From the NCBI GenBank assembly GCA_964016885.1, contig OZ024748.1, positions 26,295,515 to 26,359,514 of the forward strand: a DNA stretch of 64,000 nt. The letters are read 5' to 3'. The position numbers and the translations under genes were made by a program. How positions within the stretch are numbered: the stretch's first letter is position 1; every line of letters starts with the position of its first letter. The DNA is from Eledone cirrhosa (lineage: Eukaryota; Mollusca; Cephalopoda; Octopoda; Eledonidae). The notes beneath the pieces are model-generated. The model was given only the letters and a program-made list of their open reading frames with translations. It was not told the DNA's origin and ran no database searches. Below are positions 30,801 through 45,800 of this stretch, in pieces.

Positions 30801-33800
30801 AGGTGACACCAACACAAGTTGCTAGCACAATGCATACATCACCTGAAACAACAGTTGTTTCATCTCCAGAACACACCTCTATAACACCTACAGATGAACT
30901 TACTAGTATTGTATATACAACTGAGACATCAACTGAAAAACCACTACCTATAAAGACACCTACAAGCACAGCAGAAAAGATCACTGAAACTAGAACAGAC
31001 ACAACAGCAACAACATCACAGCTTCCTTCAACAAGTGAAATCCATATAGAAACTCCTAAATCTACTTCTGAACTGCCTCATATAACTGACATTGAAACAA
31101 GTACAGTGGAAAGAACAACACAAATTACAGATATTGAAACTGAACGCACAACTCAGACAGAAATTACAACACAACTAACAACATCTCCTGAAGAAACAAC
31201 TCTGTCTACTCAGGTAGAGGACATTGAAAAGGTGACACCAACACAAGTTGCTAGCACAATGCATACATCACCTGAAACGACAGATGTTTCATCTCCAGAA
31301 CACACCTCTATAACACCTACAGATGAACTTACTAGTATTGAATATACAACTGAGACATCAACTGAAAAACCACTACCTATCAAGACACCTACAAGCACAG
31401 CAGAAAAGATCACTGAAACTATAACAGACACAGCAGCAACAACATCACAGCTTCCTTCAACAAGTGAAATCCATATAGAAACTCCTAAATCTACTTCTGA
31501 ACTGCCTCATATAACAGACATTGAAACAAGTACAATGGAAAGAACAACACAAATTACAGATCTTGAAACTGAACGCACAACTCAGACAGAAATTACACCA
31601 CAACTTACAACATCTCCTGAAGAAACAACTCTGTCTACTCGGGTAGAGGACATCGAAAAGGTGACACCAACACAAGTTGCTAGCACAATGCATACATCAC
31701 CTGAAACGACAGTTGTTTCATCTCCAGAACACACCTCTATAACACCTACAGATGAACCTACTAGTATTGAATATACAACTGAGACATCAACTGAAAAACC
31801 ACTACCTATCAAGACACCTACAAGCACAGCAGAAAAGATCACTGAAACTATAACAGACACAGCAGCAACAACATCACAGCTTGCTTCAACAAGTGAAATC
31901 CATATAGAAACTCCTAAATCTACTTCTGAACTGCCTCATATAACAGACATTGAAACAAGTACAATGGAAAGAACAACACAAATTACAGATATTGAAACTG
32001 AACGCACAACTCAGACAGAAATTACACCACAACTAACAACATCTCCTGAAGAAACAACTCTGTCTACTCAGGTAGAGGACATCGAAAAGGTGACACCAAC
32101 ACAAGTTGCTAGCACAATGCATACATCACCTGAAACAACAGTTGTTTCATCTCCAGAACACACCTCTATAACACCTACAGATGAACTTACTAGTATTGAA
32201 TATACAACTGAGACATCAACTGAAAAACCACTACCTATAAAGACACCTACAAGCACAGCTGAAAAGATCACTGAAACAAAAACAGACACAACAGCAACAA
32301 CATCACAGCTTCCTTCAACAAGTGAAATCCATATAGAAACTCATAAATCTACTTCTGAACTGCCTCATATAACTGACATTGAAACAAGTACAGTGGAAAG
32401 AACAACACAAATTACAGATATTGAAACTGAACGCACAACTCAGACAGAAATTACACCACAACTAACAACATCTCCTGAAGAAACAACTCTGTCTACTCAG
32501 GTAGAGGACATCGAAAAGGTGACACCAACACAAGTTGCTAGCACAATGCATACATCACCTGAAACAACAGTTGTTTCATCTCCAGAACACACCTCTATAA
32601 CACCTACAGATGAACTTACTAGTATTGAATATACAACTGAGACATCAACTGAAAAACTACTACCTAGAAAGACACCTACAAGCACAGCTGAAAAGATCAC
32701 TGAAACTATAACAGACACAACAGCAACAACATCGCAGCTTCCTTCAACAAGTGAAATCCATATAGAAACTCATAAATCTACTTCTGAACTGCCTCATATA
32801 ACAGACATTGAAACAAGTACAATGGAAAGAACAACACAAATTACAGATATTGAAACTGAACGCACAACTCAGACAGAAATTACACCACAACTAACAACAT
32901 CTCCTGAAGAAACAACTCTGTCTACTCAGGTAGAGGACATCGAAAAGGTGACACCAACACAAGTTGCTAGCACAATGCATATATCACCTGAAACGACAGT
33001 TGTTTCATCTCCAGAACTCACCTCCATAACACCTACAGATGAACTTACTAGTATTGAATATACAACTGCGACATCAACTGAAAAACCACTACCTAGAAAG
33101 ACACCTACAAGCACAGCTGAAAAGATCACTGAAACTATAACAGACACAACAGCAACAACATCGCAGCTTCCTTCAACAAGTGAAATCCATATAGAAACTC
33201 ATAAATCTACTTCTGAACTGCCTCATATAACAGACATTGAAACAAGTACAATGGAAAGAACAACACAAATTACAGATATTGAAACTGAACGCACAACTCA
33301 GACAGAAATTACACCACAACTAACAACATCTCCTGAAGAAACAACTCTGTCTACTCAGGTAGAGGACATCGAAAAGGTGACACCAACACAAGTTGCTAGC
33401 ACAATGCATACATCACCTGAAACAACAGTTGTTTCATCTCCAGAACACACCTCTATAACACCTACAGATGAACTTACTAGTATTGTATATACAACTGAGA
33501 CATCAACTGAAAAACCACTACCTATAAAGACACCTACAAGCACAGCAGAAAAGATCACTGAAACTAGAACAGACACAACAGCAACAACATCACAGCTTCC
33601 TTCAACAAGTGAAATCCATATAGAAACTCCTAAATCTACTTCTGAACTGCCTCATATAACTGACATTGAATCAAGTACAGTGGAAAGAACAACACAAATT
33701 ACAGATATTGAAACTGAACGCACAACTCAGACAGAAATTACACCACAACTAACAACATCTCCTGAAGAAACAACTCTGTCTACTCAGGTAGAGGACATTG

Positions 33801-36800
33801 AAAAGGTGACACCAACACAAGTTGCTAGCACAATGCATACATCACCTGAAACGACAGATGTTTCATCTCCAGAACACACCTCTATAACACCTACAGATGA
33901 ACTTACTAGTATTGAATATACAACTGAGACATCAACTGAAAAACCACTACCTATCAAGACACCTACAAGCACAGCAGAAAAGATCACTGAAACTATAACA
34001 GACACAGCAGCAACAACATCACAGCTTCCTTCAACAAGTGAAATCCATATAGAAACTCCTAAATCTACTTCTGAACTGCCTCATATAACAGACATTGAAA
34101 CAAGTACAATGGAAAGAATAACACAAATTACAGATCTTGAAACTGAACGCACAATTCAGACAGAAATTACACCACAACTAACAACATCTCCTGAAGAAAC
34201 AACTCTGTCTACTCAGGTAGAGGACATCGAAATGGTGACACCAACACAAGTTGCTAGCACAATGCATACATCACCTGAAACAACAGTTGTTTCATCTCCC
34301 GAAAACACCTCTATAACACCTACACATGAACTTACTAGTATTGAATATACAACTGAGACATCAACTGAAAAACCACTACCTATAAAGACACCTACAAGCA
34401 CAGCTGAAAAGATCACTGAAACTAGAACAGACACAACAGCAACAACATCACAGCTTCCTTCAACAAGTGAAATCCATATAGAAACTCCTAAATCTACTTC
34501 TGAACTGCCTCATATAACTGACATTGAAACAAGTATAGTGGAAAGAACAACACAAATTACAGATATTGAAACTGAACGCACAACTCAGACAGAACTTACA
34601 CCACAACTAACAACATCTCCTGAAGAAACAACTCTGTCTACTCAGGTAGAGGACATTGAAAAGGTGACACCAACACAAGTTGCTAGCACAATGCATATAT
34701 CACCTGAAACAACAGTTGTTTCATCTCCAGAACACACCTCTATAACACCTACAGATGAACTTACTAGTATTGAATATACAACTGAGACATCAACTGAAAA
34801 ATCACTACCTACGATAACACCTACAAGCACAGCTGAAAAGATCACTGAAACTATAACAGACACAACAGCAACAACATCACAGCTTCCTTCAACAAGTGAA
34901 ATCCATATAGAAACTCCTAAATCTACTTCTGAACTGCCTCATATAACTGACATTGAAACAAGTACAGTGGAAAGAACAACACAAGTTACAGATATTGAAA
35001 CTGAACGCACAACTCAGACAGAAATTACACCACAACTAACAACATCTCCTGAAGAAACAACTCTGTCTACTCAGGTAGAGGACATCGAAAAGGTGACACC
35101 AACACAAGTTGCTAGCACAATGCATACATCACCTGAAACAAAAGTTGTTTCATCTGAACACACCTCTATAACACCTACAGATGAACTTACTAGTATTGAA
35201 TATAGAACTGAGACATCAACTGAAAAATCACTACCTACGATAACACCTACAAGCACAGCAGAAAAGATCACTGAAACTAGAACAGACACAACACCAACAA
35301 CATCACAGCTTCCTTCAACAAGTGAAATCCATATAGAAACTCCTAAATCTACTTCTGAACTGCCTCATATAACTGACATTGAAACAAGTACAGTGGAAAG
35401 AACAACACAAGTTACAGATATTGAAACTGAGCGCACAACTCAGAGAGAAATTACACCACAACAAACAACATCTCCTGAAGAAACAACACTGTCTACTCAG
35501 GTAGAGGACATCGTAAAGGTGACACCAACACAAGTTGCTAGCACAATGCATACATCACCTGAAACAACAGTTGTTTCATCTCCAGAACACACCTCTATAA
35601 CACCTACAGATGAACTAACCAGTATTGAATATACAACTGAGACATCAACTGAAAAACCACTACCTATAAAGACACCTACAAGCACAGCTGAAAAGATCAC
35701 TGAAACTAGAACAGACACAACAGCAACAACTTCACAGCTTCCTTCAACAAGTGAAATCCATATAGAAACTCCTAAATCTACTTCTGAACTGCCTCATATA
35801 ACTGACATTGAAACAAGTACAGTGGAAAGAACAACACAAATTACAGATATTGAAATTGAACGCACAACTCAGACGGAAATTACACCACAACTAACAACAT
35901 CTCCTGAAGAAACAACTCTGTCTACTCAGGTAGAGGACATCGAAAAGGTGACACCAACACAAGTTGCTAGCACAATGCATATATCACCTGAAACGACAGT
36001 TGTTTCATCTCCAGAACTCACCTCCATAACACCTACAGATGAACTTACTAGTATTGAATATACAACTGCGACATCAACTGAAAAACCACTACCTATAAAG
36101 ACACCTACAAGCACAGCTGAAAAGATCACTGAAACTATAACAGACACAACAGCAACAACATCACAGCTTCCTTCAACAAGTGAAATCCATATAGAAACTC
36201 ATAAATCTACTTCTGAACTGCCTCATATAACAGACATTGAAACAAGTACAATGGAAAGAACAACACAAATTACAGATATTGAAACTGAACGCACAACTCA
36301 GACAGAAATTACACCACAACTAACAACATCTCCTGAAGAAACAACTCTGTCTACTCAGGTAGAGGACATCGAAAAGGTGACACCAACACAAGTTGCTAGC
36401 ACAATGCATACATCACCTGAAACAAAAGTTGTTTCATCTGAACACACCTCTATAACACCTACAGATGAACTTACTAGTATTGAATATAGAACTGAGACAT
36501 CAACTGAAAAATCACTACCTACGATAACACCTACAAGCACAGCAGAAAAGATCACTGAAACTAGAACAGACACAACACCAACAACATCACAGCTTCCTTC
36601 AACAAGTGAAATCCATATAGAAACTCCTAAATCTACTTCTGAACTGCCTCATATAACTGACATTGAAACAAGTACAGTGGAAAGAACAACACAAGTTACA
36701 GATATTGAAACTGAGCGCACAACTCAGACAGAAATTACACCACAACAAACAACATCTCCTGAAGAAACAACACTGTCTACTCAGGTAGAGGACATCGTAA

Positions 36801-39800
36801 AGGTGACACCAACACAAGTTGCTAGCACAATGCATACATCACCTGAAACAAAAGTTGTTTCATCTCGAGAACACACCTCTATAACACCTACAGATGAACT
36901 TACTAGTATTGAATATACAACTGAGACATCAACTGAAAAACCACTACCTATAAAGACACCTACAAGCACAGCAGAAAAGATCACTGAAACTAGAACAGAC
37001 ACAACAGCAACAACATCACAGCTTCCTTCAACAAGTGAAATCCATATAGAAACTCCTAAATCTACTTCTGAACTGCCTCATATAACTGACATTGAAACTA
37101 GTACAGTGGAAAGAACAACACAAATTACAGATATTGAAACTGAACGCACAACTCAGACAGAAATTACACCACAACTAACAACATCTCCTGAAGAAACAAC
37201 TCTGTCTACTCAGGTAGAGGACATCGAAAAGGTGACACCAACACAAGTTGCTAGCACAATGCATATATCACCTGAAACGACAGTTGTTTCATCTCCAGAA
37301 CTCACCTCCATAACACCTACAGATGAACTTACTAGTATTGAATATACAACTGCGACATCAACTGAAAAACCACTACCTAGAAAGACACCTACAAGCACAG
37401 CTGAAAAGATCACTGAAACTATAACAGACACAACAGCAACAACATCGCAGCTTCCTTCAACAAGTGAAATCCATATAGAAACTCATAAATCTACTTCTGA
37501 ACTGCCTCATATAACAGACATTGAAACAAGTACAATGGAAAGAACAACACAAATTACAGATATTGAAACTGAACGCACAACTCAGACAGAAATTACACCA
37601 CAACTAACAACATCTCCTGAAGAAACAACTCTGTCTACTCAGGTAGAGGACATCGAAAAGGTGACACCAACACAAGTTGCTAGCACAATGCATACATCAC
37701 CTGAAACAACAGTTGTTTCATCTCCAGAACACACCTCTATAACACCTATAGATGAACTTACTAGTATTGTATATACAACTGAGACATCAACTGAAAAACC
37801 ACTACCTATAAAGACACCTACAAGCACAGCAGAAAAGATCACTGAAACTAGAACAGACACAACAGCAACAACATCACAGCTTCCTTCAACAAGTGAAATC
37901 CATATAGAAACTCCTAAATCTACTTCTGAACTGCCTCATATAACTGACATTGAATCAAGTACAGTGGAAAGAACAACACAAATTACAGATATTGAAACTG
38001 AACGCACAACTCAGACAGAAATTACACCACAACTAACAACATCTCCTGAAGAAACAACTCTGTCTACTCAGATAGAGGACATTGAAAAGGTGACACCAAC
38101 ACAAGTTGCTAGCACAATGCATACATCACCTGAAACGACAGATGTTTCATCTCCAGAACACACCTCTATAACACCTACAGATGAACTTACTAGTATTGAA
38201 TATACAACTGAGACATCAACTGAAAAATCACTACCTACGATAACACCTACAAGCACAGCAGAAAAGATCACTGAAACTAGAACAGACACAACACCAACAA
38301 CATCACAGCTTCCTTCAACAAGTGAAATCCATATAGAAACTCCTAAATCTACTTCTGAACTGCCTCATATAACTGACATTGAAACAAGTACAGTGGAAAG
38401 AACAACACAAGTTACAGATATTGAAACTGAGCGCACAACTCAGACAGAAATTACACCACAACAAACAACATCTCCTGAAGAAACAACACTGTCTACTCAG
38501 GTAGAGGACATCGTAAAGGTGACACCAACACAAGTTGCTAGCACAATGCATACATCACCTGAAACAAAAGTTGTTTCATCTCGAGAACACACCTCTATAA
38601 CACCTACAGATGAACTTACTAGTATTGAATATACAACTGAGACATCAACTGAAAAACCACTACCTATAAAGACACCTACAAGCACAGCAGAAAAGATCAC
38701 TGAAACTAGAACAGACACAACAGCAACAACATCACAGCTTCCTTCAACAAGTGAAATCCATATAGAAACTCCTAAATCTACTTCTGAACTGCCTCATATA
38801 ACTGACATTGAAACTAGTACAGTGGAAAGAACAACACAAATTACAGATATTGAAACTGAACGCACAACTCAGACAGAAATTACACCACAACTAACAACAT
38901 CTCCTGAAGAAACAACTCTGTCTACTCAGGCAGAGGACATCGAAAAGGTGACACCAACACAAGTTGCTAGCACAATGCATACATCACCTGAAACGACAGA
39001 TGTTTCATCTCCAGAACACACCTCTATAACACCTACAGATGAACTTACTAGTATTGAATATACAACTGAGACATCAACTGAAAAACCACTACCTATCAAG
39101 ACACCTACAAGCACAGCAGAAAAGATCACTGAAACTATAACAGACACAGCAGCAACAACATCACAGCTTCCTTCAACAAGTGAAATCCATATAGAAACTC
39201 CTAAATCTACTTCTGAACTGCCTCATATAACAGACATTGAAACAAGTACAATGGAAAGAACAACACAAATTACAGATCTTGAAACTGAACGCACAACTCA
39301 GACAGAAATTACACCACAACTTACAACATCTCCTGAAGAAACAACTCTGTCTACTCAGGTAGAGGACATCGAAAAGGTGACACCAACACAAGTTGCTAGC
39401 ACAATGCATACATCACCTGAAACGACAGTTGTTTCATCTCCAGAACACACCTCTATAACACCTACAGATGAACTTACTAGTATTGAATATACAACTGAGA
39501 CATCAACTGAAAAACCACTACCTATCAAGACACCTACAAGCACAGCAGAAAAGATCACTGAAACTATAACAGACACAGCAGCAACAACATCACAGCTTCC
39601 TTCAACAAGTGAAATCCATATAGAAACTCCTAAATCTACTTCTGAACTGCCTCATATAACAGACATTGAAACAAGTACAATGGAAAGAATAACACAAATT
39701 ACAGATCTTGAAACTGAATGCACAACTCAGACAGAAATTACACCACAACTAACAGCATCTCCTGAAGAAACAACTCTGTCTACTCAGGTAGAGGACATCG

Positions 39801-42800
39801 AAATGGTGACACCAACACAAGTTGCTAGCACAATGCATACATCACCTGAAACAACAGTTGTTTCATCTCCCGAAAACACCTCTATAACGGCTACAGATGA
39901 ACTTACTAGTATTGAATATACAACTGAGACATCAACTGAAAAACCACTACCTATAAAGACACCTACAAGCACAGCAGAAAAGATCACTGAAACTAGAACA
40001 GACACAACAGCAACAACATCACAGCTTCCTTCAACAAGTGAAATCCATATAGAAACTCCTAAATCTACTTCTGAACTGCCTCATATAACTGACATTGAAA
40101 CAAGTACAGTGGAAAGAACAACACAAATTACAGATATTGAAACTGAACGCACAACTCAGACAGAAATTACACCACAACTAACAACATCTCCTGAAGAAAC
40201 AACTCTGTCTACTCAGGTAGAGGACATCGAAAAGGTGACACCAACACAAGTTGCTAGCACAATGCATACATCATCTGAAACGACAGTTGTTTCATCTCCA
40301 GAACACACCTCTATAACACCTACAGATGAACTTACTAGCATTGAATATACAACTGTGACATCAACTGAAAAACCACTACCTATAAAGACACCTACAAGCA
40401 CAGCTGAAAAGATCACTGAAACTATAACAGACACAACAGCAACAACATCACAGCTTCCTTCAACAAGTGAAATCCATATAGAAACTCCTAAATCTACTTC
40501 TGAACTGCCTCATATAACAGACATTGAAACAAGTACAATGGAAAGAACAACACAAATTACAGATATTGAAACTGAACGCACAACTCAGACAGAAATTACA
40601 CCACAACTAACAACATCTCCTGAAGAAACAACTCTGTCTACTCAGATAGAGGACATCAAAAAGGTGACACCAACACAAGTTGCTAGCACAATGCATACAT
40701 CACCTGAAACGACAGATGTTTCATCTCCAGAACACACCTCTATAACACCTACAGATGAACTTACTAGTATTGAATATACAACTGAGACATCAACTGAAAA
40801 ACCACTACCTATCAAGACACCTACAAGCACAGCAGAAAAGATCACTGAAACTATAACAGACACAGCAGCAACAACATCACAGCTTCCTTCAACAAGTGAA
40901 ATCCATATAGAAACTCCTAAATCTACTTCTGAACTGCCTCATATAACAGACATTGAAACAAGTACAATGGAAAGAACAACACAAATTACAGATCTTGAAA
41001 CTGAACGCACAACTCAGACAGAAATTACACCACAACTTACAACATCTCCTGAAGAAACAACTCTGTCTACTCGGGTAGAGGACATCGAAAAGGTGACACC
41101 AACACAAGTTGCTAGCACAATGCATACATCACCTGAAACAACAGTTGTTTCATCTCCAGAACACACCTCTATAACACCTACAGATGAACCTACTAGTATT
41201 GAATATACAACTGAGACATCAACTGAAAAACCACTACCTATCAAGACACCTACAAGCACAGCAGAAAAGATCACTGAAACTATAACAGACACAGCAGCAA
41301 CAACATCACAGCTTGCTTCAACAAGTGAAATCCATATAGAAACTCCTAAATCTACTTCTGAACTGCCTCATATAACAGACATTGAAACAAGTACAATGGA
41401 AAGGACAACACAAATTACAGATATTGAAACTGAACGCACAACTCAGACAGAAATTACACCACAACTAACAACATCTCCTGAAGAAACAACTCTGTCTACT
41501 CAGGTAGAGGACATCGAAAAGGTGACACCAACACAAGTTGCTAGCACAATGCATACATCACCTGAAACAACAGTTGTTTCATCTCCAGAACACACCTCTA
41601 TAACACCTACAGATGAACTTACTAGTATTGAATATACAACTGAGACATCAACTGAAAAACCACTACCTATAAAGACACCTACAAGCACAGCTGAAAAGAT
41701 CACTGAAACAAAAACAGACACAACAGCAACAACATCACAGCTTCCTTCAACAAGTGAAATCCATATAGAAACTCATAAATCTACTTCTGAACTGCCTCAT
41801 ATAACTGACATTGAAACAAGTACAGTGGAAAGAACAACACAAATTACAGATATTGAAACTGAACGCACAACTCAGACAGAAATTACACCACAACTAACAA
41901 CATCTCCTGAAGAAACAACTCTGTCTACTCAGGTAGAGGACATCGAAAAGGTGACACCAACACAAGTTGCTAGCACAATGCATATATCACCTGAAACGAC
42001 AGTTGTTTCATCTCCAGAACTCACCTCCATAACACCTACAGATGAACTTACTAGTATTGAATATACAACTGCGACATCAACTGAAAAACCACTACCTAGA
42101 AAGACACCTACAAGCACAGCTGAAAAGATCACTGAAACTATAACAGACACAACAGCAACAACATCGCAGCTTCCTTCAACAAGTGAAATCCATATAGAAA
42201 CTCATAAATCTACTTCTGAACTGCCTCATATAACAGACATTGAAACAAGTACAATGGAAAGAACAACACAAATTACAGATATTGAAACTGAACGCACAAC
42301 TCAGACAGAAATTACACCACAACTAACAACATCTCCTGAAGAAACAACTCTGTCTACTCAGGTAGAGGACATCGAAAAGGTGACACCAACACAAGTTGCT
42401 AGCACAATGCATACATCACCTGAAACAACAGTTGTTTCATCTCCAGAACACACCTCTATAACACCTACAGATGAACTTACTAGTATTGTATATACAACTG
42501 AGACATCAACTGAAAAACCACTACCTATAAAGACACCTACAAGCACAGCAGAAAAGATCACTGAAACTAGAACAGACACAACAGCAACAACATCACAGCT
42601 TCCTTCAACAAGTGAAATCCATATAGAAACTCCTAAATCTACTTCTGAACTGCCTCATATAACTGACATTGAATCAAGTACAGTGGAAAGAACAACACAA
42701 ATTACAGATATTGAAACTGAACGCACAACTCAGACAGAAATTACACCACAACTAACAACATCTCCTGAAGAAACAACTCTGTCTACTCAGGTAGAGGACA

Positions 42801-45800
42801 TTGAAAAGGTGACACCAACACAAGTTGCTAGCACAATGCATACATCACCTGAAACGACAGATGTTTCATCTCCAGAACACACCTCTATAACACCTACAGA
42901 TGAACTTACTAGTATTGAATATACAACTGAGACATCAACTGAAAAACCACTACCTATCAAGACACCTACAAGCACAGCAGAAAAGATCACTGAAACTATA
43001 ACAGACACAGCAGCAACAACATCACTGCTTCCTTCAACAAGTGAAATCCATATAGAAACTCCTAAATCTACTTCTGAACTGCCTCATATAACAGACATTG
43101 AAACAAGTACAATGGAAAGCATAACACAAATTACAGATCTTGAAACTGAACGCACAACTCAGACAGAAATTACACCACAACTAACAACATCTCCTGAAGA
43201 AACAACTCTGTCTACTCAGGTAGAGGACATCGAAATGGTGACACCAACACAAGTTGCTAGCACAATGCATACATCACCTGAAACAACAGTTGTTTCATCT
43301 CCCGAAAACACCTCTATAACGGCTACAGATGAACTTACTAGTATTGAATATACAACTGAGACATCAACTGAAAAACCACTACCTATAAAGACACCTACAA
43401 GCACAGCAGAAAAGATCACTGAAACTAGAACAGACACAACAGCAACAACATCACAGCTTCCTTCAACAAGTGAAATCCATATAGAAACTCCTAAATCTAC
43501 TTCTGAACTGCCTCATATAACTGACATTGAAACAAGTACAGTGGAAAGAACAACACAAATTACAGATATTGAAACTGAACGCACAACTCAGACAGAAATT
43601 ACACCACAACTAACAACATCTCCTGAAGAAACAACTCTGTCTACTCAGGTAGAGGACATCGAAAAGGCGACACCAACACAAGTTGCTAGCACAATGCATA
43701 CATCATCTGAAACGACAGTTGTTTCATCTCCAGAACACACCTCTATAACACCTACAGATGAACTTACTAGCATTGAATATACAACTGTGACATCAACTGA
43801 AAAACCACTACCTATAAAGACACCTACAAGCACAGCTGAAAAGATCACTGAAACTATAACAGACACAACAGCAACAACATCACAGCTTCCTTCAACAAGT
43901 GAAATCCATATAGAAACTCCTAAATCTACTTCTGAACTGCCTCATATAACAGACATTGAAACAAGTACAATGGAAAGAACAACACAAATTACAGATATTG
44001 AAACTGAACGCACAACTCAGACAGAAATTACACCACAACTAACAACATCTCCTGAAGAAACAACTCTGTCTACTCAGATAGAGGACATCAAAAAGGTGAC
44101 ACCAACACAAGTTGCTAGCACAATGCATACATCACCTGAAACAACAGTTGTTTCATCTCCAGAACACACCTCTATAACACCTACAGATGAACTTACTAGT
44201 ATTGTATATACAACTGAGACATCAACTGAAAAACCACTACCTATAAAGACACCTACAAGCACAGCAGAAAAGATCACTGAAACTAGAACAGACACAACAG
44301 CAACAACATCACAGCTTCCTTCAACAAGTGAAATCCATATAGAAACTCCTAAATCTACTTCTGAACTGCCTCATATAACTGACATTGAAACAAGTACAGT
44401 GGAAAGAACAACACAAATTACAGATATTGAAACTGAACGCACAACTCAGACAGAAATTACAACACAACTAACAACATCTCCTGAAGAAACAACTCTGTCT
44501 ACTCAGGTAGAGGACATCGAAAAGGTGACACCAACACAAGTTGCTAGCACAATGCATACATCACCTGAAACGATAGATGTTTCATCTCCAGAACACACCT
44601 CTATAACACCTACAGATGAACTTACTAGTATTGAATATACAACTGAGACATCAACTGAAAAACCACTACCTATCAAGACACCTACAAGCACAGCAGAAAA
44701 GATCACTGAAACTATAACAGACACAGCAGCAACAACATCACAGCTTCCTTCAACAAGTGAAATCCATATAGAAACTCCTAAATCTACTTCTGAACTGCCT
44801 CATATAACAGACATTGAAACAAGTACAATGGAAAGAACAACACAAATTACAGATCTTGAAACTGAACGCACAACTCAGACAGAAATTACACCACAACTTA
44901 CAACATCTCCTGAAGAAACAACTCTGTCTACTCGGGTAGAGGACATCGAAAAGGTGACACCAACACAAGTTGCTAGCACAATGCATACATCACCTGAAAC
45001 GACAGTTGTTTCATCTCCAGAACACACCTCTATAACACCTACAGATGAACCTACTAGTATTGAATATACAACTGAGACATCAACTGAAAAACCACTACCT
45101 ATCAAGACACCTACAAGCACAGCAGAAAAGATCAGTGAAACTATAACAGACACAGCAGCAACAACATCACAGCTTGCTTCAACAAGTGAAATCCATATAG
45201 AAACTCCTAAATCTACTTCTGAACTGCCTCATATAACAGACATTGAAACAAGTACAATGGAAAGAACAACACAAATTACAGATATTGAAACTGAACGCAC
45301 AACTCAGACAGAAATTACACCACAACTAACAACATCTCCTGAAGAAACAACTCTGTCTACTCAGGTAGAGGACATCGAAAAGGTGACACCAACACAAGTT
45401 GCTAGCACAATGCATACATCACCTGAAACAACAGTTGTTTCATCTCCAGAACACACCTCTATAACACCTACAGATGAACTTACTAGTATTGAATATACAA
45501 CTGAGACATCAACTGAAAAACCACTACCTATAAAGACACCTACAAGCACAGCTGAAAAGATCACTGAAACAAAAACAGACACAACAGCAACAACATCACA
45601 GCTTCCTTCAACAAGTGAAATCCATATAGAAACTCATAAATCTACTTCTGAACTGCCTCATATAACTGACATTGAAACAAGTACAGTGGAAAGAACAACA
45701 CAAATTACAGATATTGAAACTGAACGCACAACTCAGACAGAAATTACACCACAACTAACAACATCTCCTGAAGAAACAACTCTGTCTACTCAGGTAGAGG

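Noticed and set aside
10095..43310. N-glycosylation sequons made by rare Asn changes (for example N-I-T near 10097 and 27123, N-T-T at 13079, N-V-T near 24375, N-T-S near 34302 and 43306).
   Set aside because: Asn is absent from the consensus. With about 41% Thr plus Ser, a random Asn often falls in N-x-S/T, so no selection needs to be assumed.
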